Made by a program: the position numbers and the translations under genes. Shown in pieces: positions 25,691 to 38,700 of a stretch of DNA of 64,000 nt. The DNA lies in the NCBI GenBank assembly GCA_963920705.1, contig CAWUCO010000205.1, forward strand, positions 186,001 to 250,000, given 5' to 3'. The notes beneath the pieces are model-generated. The model was not told where the DNA came from and did no database searches. It saw nothing but the letters and a program-made list of their open reading frames with translations. The DNA is from Odiellus spinosus (taxonomy: Eukaryota > Arthropoda > Arachnida > Opiliones > Phalangiidae). The first letter of the stretch is position 1. The number at the start of each line of letters is the position of its first letter.

Positions 25691-28600
25691 ACCTAATTTT
25701 TCGTTTTAAGCCCAAATAACCTAATTTTTCGTTTTAAGCCCAAATAACATAATTTTTCGTTTTAAGCCAAAATCGACTTATTTATTATTTTTAGCCCAGA
25801 AGACATATTTTTCATTTTCAGAAAAAATCACGTAATTTTTGGTTTCTAAACGAGAAAACGTAATATTCATTTTCAGCTAAATGTCGTTTTTAGCTAAAAT
25901 AACCTTATTTTTCGTTTTAAGCCCAAATAACCTAATTTTTCGTTTTAAGCCCAAATAACCTAATTTTTCGTTTTAAGCCCAAATAACCTAATTTTTCGTT
26001 TTAAGCCAAAATCGCCTCATTTATTATTTTTAGCCCAGAAGACATATTTTTCATTTTTAGAAAAAATCACGTAATTTTTGGTTTCTAGACGAGAAAACGT
26101 AATATTCATTTTCAGCTAAATGTCGTTTTTAGCTAAAATAACCTAATTTTTCGTTTTAAGCCCAAATAACATAATTTTTCGTTTTAAGCCCAAATAACCT
26201 AATTTTTCGTTTTAAGCCCAAATAACCTAATTTTTCGTTTTAAGCCCAAATAACCTAATTTTTCGTTTTCAGCCAAAATAACCTAATTTTTCGTTTTAAG
26301 CCCATATAACCTAATTTTTCGTTTTAAGCCAAAATAACCTAATTTTTCGTTTTAAGCCCAAATAACCTAATTTTTCGTTTTAAGCCCAAATAACATAATT
26401 TTTCGTTTTAAGCCAAAATCGACTTATTTATTATTTTTAGCCCAGAAGACATATTTTTCATTTTCAGAAAAAATCACGTAATTTTTGGTTTCTAGACGAG
26501 AAAACGTAATATTCATTTTCAGCTAAATGTCGTTTTTAGCTAAAATAACCTAATTTTTCGTTTTAAGCCCAAATAACCTAATTTTTCGTTTTAAGCCCAA
26601 ATAACCTAATTTTTCGTTTTAAGCCCAAATAACCTAATTTTTCGTTTTAAGCCAAAATAACCTAATTTTTCGTTTTAAGCCCAAATAACCTAATTTTTCG
26701 TTTTAAGCCCAAATAACCTAATTTTTCGTTTTAAGCCCATATAACCTAATTTTTCGTTTTAAGCCAAAATAACCTAATTTTTCGTTTTAAGCCCAAATAA
26801 CCTAATTTTTCGTTTTAAGCCCAAATAACATAATTTTTCGTTTTAAGCCAAAATCGCCTCATTTATTATTTTTAGCCCAGAAGACATATTTTTCATTTTT
26901 AGCAAAAATCACTTAATTTTTGGTTTCTAGACGAGAAAACGTAACATTCATTTTCAGCCAAAATATCGTTTTTAGCTAAAATAACCTAATTATTCGTTTT
27001 AAGCCCAAATAACATAATTTTTCGTTTTTAGCTAAAATAACCTAATTTTTCGTTTTAAGCCCAAATAACCTAATTTTTCGTTTTAAGCCCAAATAACCTA
27101 ATTTTTCGTTTTAAGCCCAAATAACCTAATTTTTCGTTTTAAGCCCAAATAACCTAATTTTTCGTTTTAAGCCCAAATAACCTAATTTTTCGTTTTAAGC
27201 CAAAATAACCTAATTTTTCGTTTTAAGCCCAAATAACCTAATTTTTCGTTTTAAGCCCAAATAACATAATTTTTCGTTTTAAGCCAAAATCGACTTATTT
27301 ATTATTTTTAGCCCAGAAGACATATTTTTCATTTTCAGAAAAAATCACGTAATTTTTGGTTTCTAAACGAGAAAACGTAATATTCATTTTCAGCTAAATG
27401 TCGTTTTTAGCTAAAATAACCTAATTTTTCGTTTTAAGCCCAAATAACCTAATTTTTCGTTTTAAGCCCAAATAACCTAATTTTTCGTTTTAAGCCCAAA
27501 TAACCTAATTTTTCGTTTTAAGCCAAAATCGCCTCATTTATTATTTTTAGCCCAGAAGACATATTTTTCATTTTTAGCAAAAATCACTTAATTTTTGGTT
27601 TCCAGACGAGAAAACGTAACATTCATTTTCAGCCAAAATATCGTTTTTAGCTAAAATAACCAAATTTTTCGTTTTAAGCCCAAATAACCTAATTTTTCGT
27701 TTTAAGCCAAAATCGCCTCATTTATTATTTTTAGCCCAGAAGACATATTTTTCATTTTTAGCAAAAATCACTTAATTTTTGGTTTCCAGACGAGAAAACG
27801 TAACATTCATTTTCAGCCAAAATATCGTTTTTAGCTAAAATAACCAAATTTTTCGTTTTAAGCCCAAATAACCTAATTTTTCGTTTTAAGCCAAAATCGC
27901 CTCATTGATTATTTTTAGCCCAGAAGACATATTTTTTATTTTTAGCAAAAATCACTTAATTTTTGGTTTCTAGACGAGAAAACGTAATATTCATTTTCAG
28001 CCAAAATATCGTTTTTAGCTAAAATAACCTAATTTTTCGTTTTAAGCCCAAATAACCTAATTTTTCGTTTTAAGCCCAAATAACCTAATTTTTCGTTTTA
28101 AGCCCAAATAACCTAATTTTTCGTTTTAAGCCCAAATAACCTAATTTTTCGTTTTAAGCCAAAATAACCTAATTTTTCGTTTTAAGCCCAAATAACCTAA
28201 TTTTTCGTTTTAAGCCCAAATAACATAATTTTTCGTTTTAAGCCAAAATCGACTTATTTATTATTTTTAGCCCAGAAGACATATTTTTCATTTTCAGAAA
28301 AAATCACGTAATTTTTGGTTTCTAAACGAGAAAACGTAATATTCATTTTCAGCTAAATGTCGTTTTTAGCTAAAATAACCTTATTTTTCGTTTTAAGCCC
28401 AAATAACCTAATTTTTCGTTTTAAGCCCAAATAACCTAATTTTTCGTTTTAAGCCCAAATAACCTAATTTTTCGTTTTAAGCCAAAATCGCCTCATTTAT
28501 TATTTTTAGCCCAGAAGACATATTTTTCATTTTTAGAAAAAATCACGTAATTTTTGGTTTCTAGACGAGAAAACGTAATATTCATTTTCAGCTAAATGTC

Positions 28601-31600
28601 GTTTTTAGCTAAAATAACCTAATTTTTCGTTTTAAGCCCAAATAACATAATTTTTCGTTTTAAGCCCAAATAACCTAATTTTTCGTTTTAAGCCCAAATA
28701 ACCTAATTTTTCGTTTTAAGCCCAAATAACCTAATTTTTCGTTTTCAGCCAAAATAACCTAATTTTTCGTTTTAAGCCCATATAACCTAATTTTTCGTTT
28801 TAAGCCAAAATAACCTAATTTTTCGTTTTAAGCCCAAATAACCTAATTTTTCGTTTTAAGCCCAAATAACATAATTTTTCGTTTTAAGCCAAAATCGACT
28901 TATTTATTATTTTTAGCCCAGAAGACATATTTTTCATTTTCAGAAAAAATCACGTAATTTTTGGTTTCTAGACGAGAAAACGTAATATTCATTTTCAGCT
29001 AAATGTCGTTTTTAGCTAAAATAACCTAATTTTTCGTTTTAAGCCCAAATAACCTAATTTTTCGTTTTAAGCCCAAATAACCTAATTTTTCGTTTTAAGC
29101 CCAAATAACCTAATTTTTCGTTTTAAGCCAAAATAACCTAATTTTTCGTTTTAAGCCCAAATAACCTAATTTTTCGTTTTAAGCCCAAATAACCTAATTT
29201 TTCGTTTTAAGCCCATATAACCTAATTTTTCGTTTTAAGCCAAAATAACCTAATTTTTCGTTTTAAGCCCAAATAACCTAATTTTTCGTTTTAAGCCCAA
29301 ATAACATAATTTTTCGTTTTAAGCCAAAATCGCCTCATTTATTATTTTTAGCCCAGAAGACATATTTTTCATTTTTAGCAAAAATCACTTAATTTTTGGT
29401 TTCTAGACGAGAAAACGTAACATTCATTTTCAGCCAAAATATCGTTTTTAGCTAAAATAACCTAATTATTCGTTTTAAGCCCAAATAACATAATTTTTCG
29501 TTTTTAGCTAAAATAACCTAATTTTTCGTTTTAAGCCCAAATAACCTAATTTTTCGTTTTAAGCCCAAATAACCTAATTTTTCGTTTTAAGCCCAAATAA
29601 CCTAATTTTTCGTTTTAAGCCCAAATAACCTAATTTTTCGTTTTAAGCCAAAATAACCTAATTTTTCGTTTTAAGCCCAAATAACCTAATTTTTCGTTTT
29701 AAGCCCAAATAACATAATTTTTCGTTTTAAGCCAAAATCGACTTATTTATTATTTTTAGCCCAGAAGACATATTTTTCATTTTCAGAAAAAATCACGTAA
29801 TTTTTGGTTTCTAAACGAGAAAACGTAATATTCATTTTCAGCTAAATGTCGTTTTTAACTAAAATAACCTAATTTTTCGTTTTAAGCCCAAATAACCTAA
29901 TTTTTCGTTTTAAGCCCAAATAACCTAATTTTTCGTTTTAAGCCCAAATAACCTAATTTTTCGTTTTAAGCCCAAATAACCTAATTTTTCGTTTTAAGCC
30001 CAAATAACCTAATTTTTCGTTTTAAGCCAAAATCGCCTCATTTATTATTTTTAGCCCAGAAGACATATTTTTCATTTTTAGAAAAAATCACGTAATTTTT
30101 GGTTTCTAGACGAGAAAACGTAATATTCATTTTCAGCTAAATGTCGTTTTTAGCTAAAATAACCTAATTTTTCGTTTTAAGCCCAAATAACATAATTTTT
30201 CGTTTTAAGCCCAAATAACCTAATTTTTCGTTTTAAGCCCAAATAACCTAATTTTTCGTTTTAAGCCCAAATAACCTAATTTTTCGTTTTCAGCCAAAAT
30301 AACCTAATTTTTCGTTTTAAGCCCATATAACCTAATTTTTCGTTTTAAGCCAAAATAACCTAATTTTTCGTTTTAAGCCCAAATAACCTAATTTTTCGTT
30401 TTAAGCCCAAATAACATAATTTTTCGTTTTAAGCCAAAATCGACTTATTTATTATTTTTAGCCCAGAAGACATATTTTTCATTTTCAGAAAAAATCACGT
30501 AATTTTTGGTTTCTAGACGAGAAAACGTAATATTCATTTTCAGCTAAATGTCGTTTTTAGCTAAAATAACCTAATTTTTCGTTTTAAGCCCAAATAACCT
30601 AATTTTTCGTTTTAAGCCCAAATAACCTAATTTTTCGTTTTAAGCCCAAATAACCTAATTTTTCGTTTTAAGCCAAAATAACCTAATTTTTCGTTTTAAG
30701 CCCAAATAACCTAATTTTTCGTTTTAAGCCCAAATAACCTAATTTTTCGTTTTAAGCCCATATAACCTAATTTTTCGTTTTAAGCCAAAATAACCTAATT
30801 TTTCGTTTTAAGCCCAAATAACCTAATTTTTCGTTTTAAGCCCAAATAACATAATTTTTCGTTTTAAGCCAAAATCGCCTCATTTATTATTTTTAGCCCA
30901 GAAGACATATTTTTCATTTTTAGCAAAAATCACTTAATTTTTGGTTTCTAGACGAGAAAACGTAACATTCATTTTCAGCCAAAATATCGTTTTTAGCTAA
31001 AATAACCTTATTTTTCGTTTTAAGCCCAAATAACCTAATTTTTCGTTTTAAGCCCAAATAACCTAATTTTTCGTTTTAAGCCCAAATAACCTAATTTTTC
31101 GTTTTAAGCCAAAATCGCCTCATTTATTATTTTTAGCCCAGAAGACATATTTTTCATTTTTAGAAAAAATCACGTAATTTTTGGTTTCTAGACGAGAAAA
31201 CGTAATATTCATTTTCAGCTAAATGTCGTTTTTAGCTAAAATAACCTAATTTTTCGTTTTAAGCCCAAATAACATAATTTTTCGTTTTAAGCCCAAATAA
31301 CCTAATTTTTCGTTTTAAGCCCAAATAACCTAATTTTTCGTTTTAAGCCCAAATAACCTAATTTTTCGTTTTCAGCCAAAATAACCTAATTTTTCGTTTT
31401 AAGCCCATATAACCTAATTTTTCGTTTTAAGCCAAAATAACCTAATTTTTCGTTTTAAGCCCAAATAACCTAATTTTTCGTTTTAAGCCCAAATAACATA
31501 ATTTTTCGTTTTAAGCCAAAATCGACTTATTTATTATTTTTAGCCCAGAAGACATATTTTTCATTTTCAGAAAAAATCACGTAATTTTTGGTTTCTAGAC

Positions 31601-34200
31601 GAGAAAACGTAATATTCATTTTCAGCTAAATGTCGTTTTTAGCTAAAATAACCTAATTTTTCGTTTTAAGCCCAAATAACCTAATTTTTCGTTTTAAGCC
31701 CAAATAACCTAATTTTTCGTTTTAAGCCCAAATAACCTAATTTTTCGTTTTAAGCCAAAATAACCTAATTTTTCGTTTTAAGCCCAAATAACCTAATTTT
31801 TCGTTTTAAGCCCAAATAACCTAATTTTTCGTTTTAAGCCCATATAACCTAATTTTTCGTTTTAAGCCAAAATAACCTAATTTTTCGTTTTAAGCCCAAA
31901 TAACCTAATTTTTCGTTTTAAGCCCAAATAACATAATTTTTCGTTTTAAGCCAAAATCGCCTCATTTATTATTTTTAGCCCAGAAGACATATTTTTCATT
32001 TTTAGCAAAAATCACTTAATTTTTGGTTTCTAGACGAGAAAACGTAACATTCATTTTCAGCCAAAATATCGTTTTTAGCTAAAATAACCTAATTATTCGT
32101 TTTAAGCCCAAATAACATAATTTTTCGTTTTTAGCTAAAATAACCTAATTTTTCGTTTTAAGCCCAAATAACCTAATTTTTCGTTTTAAGCCCAAATAAC
32201 CTAATTTTTCGTTTTAAGCCCAAATAACCTAATTTTTCGTTTTAAGCCCAAATAACCTAATTTTTCGTTTTAAGCAAAAATAACCTAATTTTTCGTTTTA
32301 AGCCCAAATAACCTAATTTTTCGTTTTAAGCCCAAATAACATAATTTTTCGTTTTAAGCCAAAATCGACTTATTTATTATTTTTAGCCCAGAAGACATAT
32401 TTTTCATTTTCAGAAAAAATCACGTAATTTTTGGTTTCTAAACGAGAAAACGTAATATTCATTTTCAGCTAAATGTCGTTTTTAGCTAAAATAACCTAAT
32501 TTTTCGTTTTAAGCCCAAATAACCTAATTTTTCGTTTTAAGCCCAAATAACCTAATTTTTCGTTTTAAGCCCAAATAACCTAATTTTTCGTTTTAAGCCA
32601 AAATCGCCTCATTTATTATTTTTAGCCCAGAAGACATATTTTTCATTTTTAGAAAAAATCACGTAATTTTTGGTTTCTAGACGAGAAAACGTAATATTCA
32701 TTTTCAGCTAAATGTCGTTTTTAGCTAAAATAACCTAATTTTTCGTTTTAAGCCCAAATAACATAATTTTTCGTTTTAAGCCCAAATAACCTAATTTTTC
32801 GTTTTAAGCCCAAATAACCTAATTTTTCGTTTTAAGCCCAAATAACCTAATTTTTCGTTTTCAGCCAAAATAACCTAATTTTTCGTTTTAAGCCCATATA
32901 ACCTAATTTTTCGTTTTAAGCCCATATAACCTAATTTTTCGTTTTAAGCCAAAATAACCTAATTTTTCGTTTTAAGCCCAAATAACCTAATTTTTCGTTT
33001 TAAGCCCAAATAACATAATTTTTCGTTTTAAGCCAAAATCGACTTATTTATTATTTTTAGCCCAGAAGACATATTTTTCATTTTCAGAAAAAATCACGTA
33101 ATTTTTGGTTTCTAGACGAGAAAACGTAATATTCATTTTCAGCTAAATGTCGTTTTTAGCTAAAATAACCTAATTTTTCGTTTTAAGCCCAAATAACCTA
33201 ATTTTTCGTTTTAAGCCCAAATAACCTAATTTTTCGTTTTAAGCCCAAATAACCTAATTTTTCGTTTTAAGCCAAAATAACCTAATTTTTCGTTTTAAGC
33301 CCAAATAACCTAATTTTTCGTTTTAAGCCCAAATAACCTAATTTTTCGTTTTAAGCCCATATAACCTAATTTTTCGTTTTAAGCCAAAATAACCTAATTT
33401 TTCGTTTTAAGCCCAAATAACCTAATTTTTCGTTTTAAGCCCAAATAACATAATTTTTCGTTTTAAGCCAAAATCGCCTCATTTATTATTTTTAGCCCAG
33501 AAGACATATTTTTCATTTTTAGCAAAAATCACTTAATTTTTGGTTTCTAGACGAGAAAACGTAACATTCATTTTCAGCCAAAATATCGTTTTTAGCTAAA
33601 ATAACCTAATTATTCGTTTTAAGCCCAAATAACATAATTTTTCGTTTTCAGCCAAAATAACCTAATTTTTCGTTTTAAGCCCATATAACCTAATTTTTCG
33701 TTTTAAGCCCAAATAACCTAATTTTTCGTTTTAAGCCCAAATAACCTAATTTTTCGTTTTAAGCCCAAATAACCTAATTTTTCGTTTTAAGCCCATATAA
33801 CCTAATTTTTCGTTTTAAGCCAAAATAACCTAATTTTTCGTTTTAAGCCCAAATAACCTAATTTTTCGTTTTAAGCCCAAATAACATAATTTTTCGTTTT
33901 AAGCCAAAATCGACTTATTTATTATTTTTAGCCCAGAAGACATATTTTTCATTTTCAGAAAAAATCACGTAATTTTTGGTTTCTAAACGAGAAAACGTAA
34001 TATTCATTTTCAGCTAAATGTCGTTTTTAGCTAAAATAACCTAATTTTTCGTTTTAAGCCCAAATAACCTAATTTTTCGTTTTAAGCCCAAATAACCTAA
34101 TTTTTCGTTTTAAGCCCAAATAACCTAATTTTTCGTTTTAAGCCCAAATAACCTAATTTTTCGTTTTAAGCCAAAATCGCCTCATTTATTATTTTTAGCC
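20100..34200 (-). repeat. seven copies of a four-cassette module (B-D-C-D')
   Basis: Cassette order B-type (TAGAAAAAATCACG), D, C (TAACATTCATT), D' (TTTCTAAACGAG) recurs with spacing near 380-436, 433-437 and 435-440 bp. Copies by anchor: 20231-20611-21044-21480; 23633-24012-24446-24882; 26080-26487-26922-27359; 28557-28963-29399-29806; 30101-30509-30943 (D' missing); 31183-31590-32025-32433; 32672-33108-33542-33979. The last five have a hybrid B cassette with a C-like CGCCTCATTT start. The last copy has an extra GCCCATATAACC monomer near 32905. A TAATTATTCG monomer follows the C cassette in several copies (24511, 26987, 29463, 32090, 33607). Confidence 0.88.
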
Positions 34201-34640
34201 CAGAAGACATATTTTTCATTTTTAGCAAAAATCACTTAATTTTTGGTTTCCAGACGAGAAAACGTAACATTCATTTTCAGCCAAAATATCGTTTTTAGCT
34301 AAAATAACCAAATTTTTCGTTTTAAGCCCAAATAACCTAATTTTTCGTTTTAAGCCAAAATCGCCTCATTTATTATTTTTAGCCCAGAAGACATATTTTT
34401 CATTTTTAGCAAAAATCACTTAATTTTTGGTTTCCAGACGAGAAAACGTAACATTCATTTTCAGCCAAAATATCGTTTTTAGCTAAAATAACCAAATTTT
34501 TCGTTTTAAGCCCAAATAACCTAATTTTTCGTTTTAAGCCAAAATCGCCTCATTGATTATTTTTAGCCCAGAAGACATATTTTTCATTTTTAGCAAAAAT
34601 CACTTAATTTTTGGTTTCTAGACGAGAAAACGTAATATTC
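21747..34640 (-). repeat. 184-bp cassette ladders
   Basis: Cassette triplets separated by exactly two monomers occur at anchors 21747/21931/22115, 25121/25305/25489, 27599/27781/27965 and 34245/34429/34613. Pairs occur at 35204/35389, 47472/47656 and 49134/49319. The step is about 184 bp (128 + 2 x 28). The last member always has the CTCATTGATT state. In the four triplets the first two members carry CCAGACGAG. The recurrence shows the ladder is amplified as part of a larger module. Confidence 0.87.
25690..29860 (-). repeat. about 2476-bp tandem repeat
   Basis: Marker CCTTATTTTTCG at 25903/28379, TAATTATTCG at 26987/29463 and cassettes 25841/28317, 26080/28557, 26487/28963 and 26922/29399 are about 2476 bp apart. 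The D' pair 27359/29806 is 28 bp closer. After this point copy 2 skips the 184-bp ladder present in copy 1 and passes to the next B-type cassette at 30101. Confidence 0.85.
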
Positions 34641-35799
34641 ATTTTCAGCCAAAATATCGTTTTTAGCTAAAATAACCTAATTTTTCGTTTTAAGCCCAAA
34701 TAACCTAATTTTTCGTTTTAAGCCCAAATAACCTAATTTTTCGTTTTAAGCCCAAATAACCTAATTTTTCGTTTTAAGCCCAAATAACCTAATTTTTCGT
34801 TTTAAGCCAAAATAACCTAATTTTTCGTTTTAAGCCCAAATAACCTAATTTTTCGTTTTAAGCCCAAATAACATAATTTTTCGTTTTAAGCCAAAATCGA
34901 CTTATTTATTATTTTTAGCCCAGAAGACATATTTTTCATTTTCAGAAAAAATCACGTAATTTTTGGTTTCTAAACGAGAAAACGTAATATTCATTTTCAG
35001 CTAAATGTCGTTTTTAGCTAAAATAACCTAATTTTTCGTTTTAAGCCCAAATAACCTAATTTTTCGTTTTAAGCCCAAATAACCTAATTTTTCGTTTTAA
35101 GCCCAAATAACCTAATTTTTCGTTTTAAGCCAAAATCGCCTCATTTATTATTTTTAGCCCAGAAGACATATTTTTCATTTTTAGCAAAAATCACTTAATT
35201 TTTGGTTTCCAGACGAGAAAACGTAACATTCATTTTCAGCCAAAATATCGTTTTTAGCTAAAATAACCTAATTTTTCGTTTTAAGCCCAAATAACCTAAT
35301 TTTTCGTTTTAAGCCAAAATCGCCTCATTGATTATTTTTAGCCCAGAAGACATATTTTTCATTTTTAGCAAAAATCACTTAATTTTTGGTTTCTAGACGA
35401 GAAAACGTAATATTCATTTTCAGCCAAAATATCGTTTTTAGCTAAAATAACCTAATTTTTCGTTTTAAGCCCAAATGACCTAATTTTTCGTTTTAAGCCC
35501 AAATAACCTAATTTTTCGTTTTAAGCCCAAATAACCTAATTTTTCGTTTTAAGCCCAAATAACCTAATTTTTCGTTTTAAGCCAAAATAACCTAATTTTT
35601 CGTTTTAAGCCCAAATAACCTAATTTTTCGTTTTAAGCCCAAATAACCTAATTTTTCGTTTTAAGCCCAAATAACCTAATTTTTCGTTTTAAGCCCAAAT
35701 AACCTAATTTTTCGTTTTAAGCCCAAATAACACAATTTTTCGTTTAAGCCAAAATCGAATCATTGATTATTTTTAGCCCAGAAGACATATTTTTCATTT

Positions 35800-38700
35800 T
35801 TAGCAAAAATCACTTAATTTTTGGTTTCTAGACGAGAAAACGTAATATTCATTTCAGCCAAAATATCGTTTTTAGCTAAAATAACCTAATTATTCGTTTT
35901 AAGCCCAAATAACATAATTTTTCGTTTTAAGCCCAAATAACCTAATTTTTCGTTTTAAGCCCAAATAACCTAATTTTTCGTTTTAAGCCCAAATAACCTA
36001 ATTTTTCGTTTTAAGCCCAAATAACCTAATTTTTCGTTTTAAGCCCAAATAACCTAATTTTTCGTTTTAAGCCCAAATAACACAATTTTTCGTTTTAAGC
36101 CAAAATCGAATCATTGATAATTTTTGGCCCAGAAGACATATTTTTCATTTTTAGCAAAAATCACTTAATTTTTGGTTTCTAGACGAGAAAACGTAATATT
36201 CATTTTCAGCCAAAATATCGTTTTTAGCTAAAATAACCTAATTTTTCGTTTTAAGCCCAAATAACCTAATTTTTCGTTTTAAGCCCAAATAACCTAATTT
36301 TTCGTTTTAAGCCCAAATAACATAATTTTTCGTTTTAAGCCAAAATCGCCTTATTTATTATTTTTAGCCCAGAAGACATATTTTTCATTTTTAGAAAACA
36401 TCACGTAATTTTTGGTTTCTAGACGAGAAAACGTAATATTCATTTTCAGCTAAATGTCGTTTTAAGCCAAAATAACCTAATTTTTCGTTTTAAGCCCAAA
36501 TAACCTAATTTTTCGTTTTAAGCCCAAATAACATAATTTTTCGTTTTAAGCCAAAATCGACTTATTTATTATTTTTAGCCCAGAAGACATATTTTTCATT
36601 TTCAGAAAAAATCTCGTAATTTTTGGTTTCTAGACGAGAAAACGTAATATTCATTTTCAGCTAAATGTCGTTTTTAGCTAAAATAACCTAATTTTTCGTT
36701 TTAAGCCCAAATAACCTAATTTTTCGTTTTAAGCCCAAATAACACAATTTTTCGTTTTAAGCCAAAATCGAATCATTGATTATTTTTAGCCCAGAAGACA
36801 TATTTTTCATTTTTAGCAAAAATCACTTAATTTTTGGTTTCTAGACGAGAAAACGTAATATTCATTTCAGCCAAAATATCGTTTTTAGCTAAAATAACCT
36901 AATTATTCGTTTTAAGCCCAAATAACATAATTTTTCGTTTTAAGCCCAAATAACCTAATTTTTCGTTTTAAGCCCAAATAACCTAATTTTTCGTTTTAGG
37001 CCCAAATAACCTAATTTTTCGTTTTAAGCCCAAATAACCTAATTTTTCGTTTTAAGCCCAAATAACCTAATTTTTCGTTTTAAGCCCAAATAACACAATT
37101 TTTCGTTTTAAGCCAAAATCGAATCATTGATTATTTTTGGCCCAGAAGACATATTTTTCATTTTTAGCAAAAATCACTTAATTTTTGGTTTCTAGACGAG
37201 AAAACGTAATATTCATTTTCAGCCAAAATATCGTTTTTAGCTAAAATAACCTAATTTTTCGTTTTAAGCCCAAATAACCTAATTTTTCGTTTTAAGCCCA
37301 AATAACCTAATTTTTCGTTTTAAGCCCAAATAACATAATTTTTCGTTTTAAGCCAAAATCGCCTTATTTATTATTTTTAGCCCAGAAGACATATTTTTCA
37401 TTTTTAGAAAACATCACGTAATTTTTGGTTTCTAGACGAGAAAACGTAATATTCATTTTCAGCTAAATGTCGTTTTAAGCCAAAATAACCTAATTTTTCG
37501 TTTTAAGCCCAAATAACCTAATTTTTCGTTTTAAGCCCAAATAACATAATTTTTCGTTTTAAGCCAAAATCGACTTATTTATTATTTTTAGCCCAGAAGA
37601 CATATTTTTCATTTTCAGAAAAAATCTCGTAATTTTTGGTTTCTAGACGAGAAAACGTAATATTCATTTTCAGCTAAATGTCGTTTTTAGCTAAAATAAC
37701 CTAATTTTTCGTTTTAAGCCCAAATAACCTAATTTTTCGTTTTAAGCCCAAATAACACAATTTTTCGTTTTAAGCCAAAATCGAATCATTGATTATTTTT
37801 AGCCCAGAAGACATATTTTTCATTTTTAGCAAAAATCACTTAATTTTTGGTTTCTAGACGAGAAAACGTAATATTCATTTTCAGCCAAAATATCGTTTTT
37901 AGCTAAAATAACCTAATTTTTCGTTTTAAGCCCAAATAACCTAATTTTTCGTTTTAAGCCCAAATAACCTAATTTTTCGTTTTAAGACCAAATAACCTAA
38001 TTTTTCGTTTTAAGCCCAAATAACCTAATTTTTCGTTTTAAGCCCAAATAGCCTAATTTTTCGTTTTAAGCCCAAATAACCTAATTTTTCGTTTTAAGCC
38101 CAAATAACCTAATTTTTCGTTTTAAGCCCAAATAACACAATTTTTCGTTTTAAGCCAAAATCGAATCATTGATTATTTTTAGCCCAGAAGACATATTTTT
38201 CATTTTTAGCAAAAATCACTTAATTTTTGGTTTCTAGACGAGAAAACGTAATATTCATTTTCAGCCAAAATATCGTTTTTAGCTAAAATAACCTAATATT
38301 TCGTTTTAAGCCCAAATAACCTAATTTTTCGTTTTAAGCCCAAATAACCTAATTTTTCGTTTTAAGCCCAAATAACCTAATTTTTCGTTTTAAGCCCAAA
38401 TAACCTAATTTTTCGTTTTAAGCCCAAATAACACAATTTTTCGTTTTAAGCCCAAATAACCTAATTTTTCGTTTTAAGCCCAAATAACACAATTTTTCGT
38501 TTTAAGCCAAAATCGAATCATTGATTATTTTTAGCCCAGAAGACATATTTTTCATTTTTAGCAAAAATCACTTAATTTTTGGTTTCTAGACGAGAAAACG
38601 TAATATTCATTTCAGCCAAAATATCGTTTTTAGCTAAAATAACCTAATTATTCGTTTTAAGCCCAAATAACATAATTTTTCGTTTTAATTCCAAATAACC

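Larger units (their letters stand above)
20000..35700 (-). repeat. cassettes of inverted block, central part (47 copies)
   Basis: GGTTTC anchors: 20231, 20611, 21044, 21480, 21747, 21931, 22115, 22467, 22902, 23366, 23633, 24012, 24446, 24882, 25121, 25305, 25489, 25841, 26080, 26487, 26922, 27359, 27599, 27781, 27965, 28317, 28557, 28963, 29399, 29806, 30101, 30509, 30943, 31183, 31590, 32025, 32433, 32672, 33108, 33542, 33979, 34245, 34429, 34613, 34965, 35204, 35389. Type D (CGACTTATTT with TTTTCAGAAAAAATC) appears first at 20611 and is common. Some D copies have TTTCTAAACGAG, losing the TCTAGA site. Type A occurs only at 22902 and 23366. A subtype with TTTCCAGACGAG is found at 21747, 21931, 25121, 25305, 27599, 27781, 34245, 34429 and 35204. 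Confidence 0.87.
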
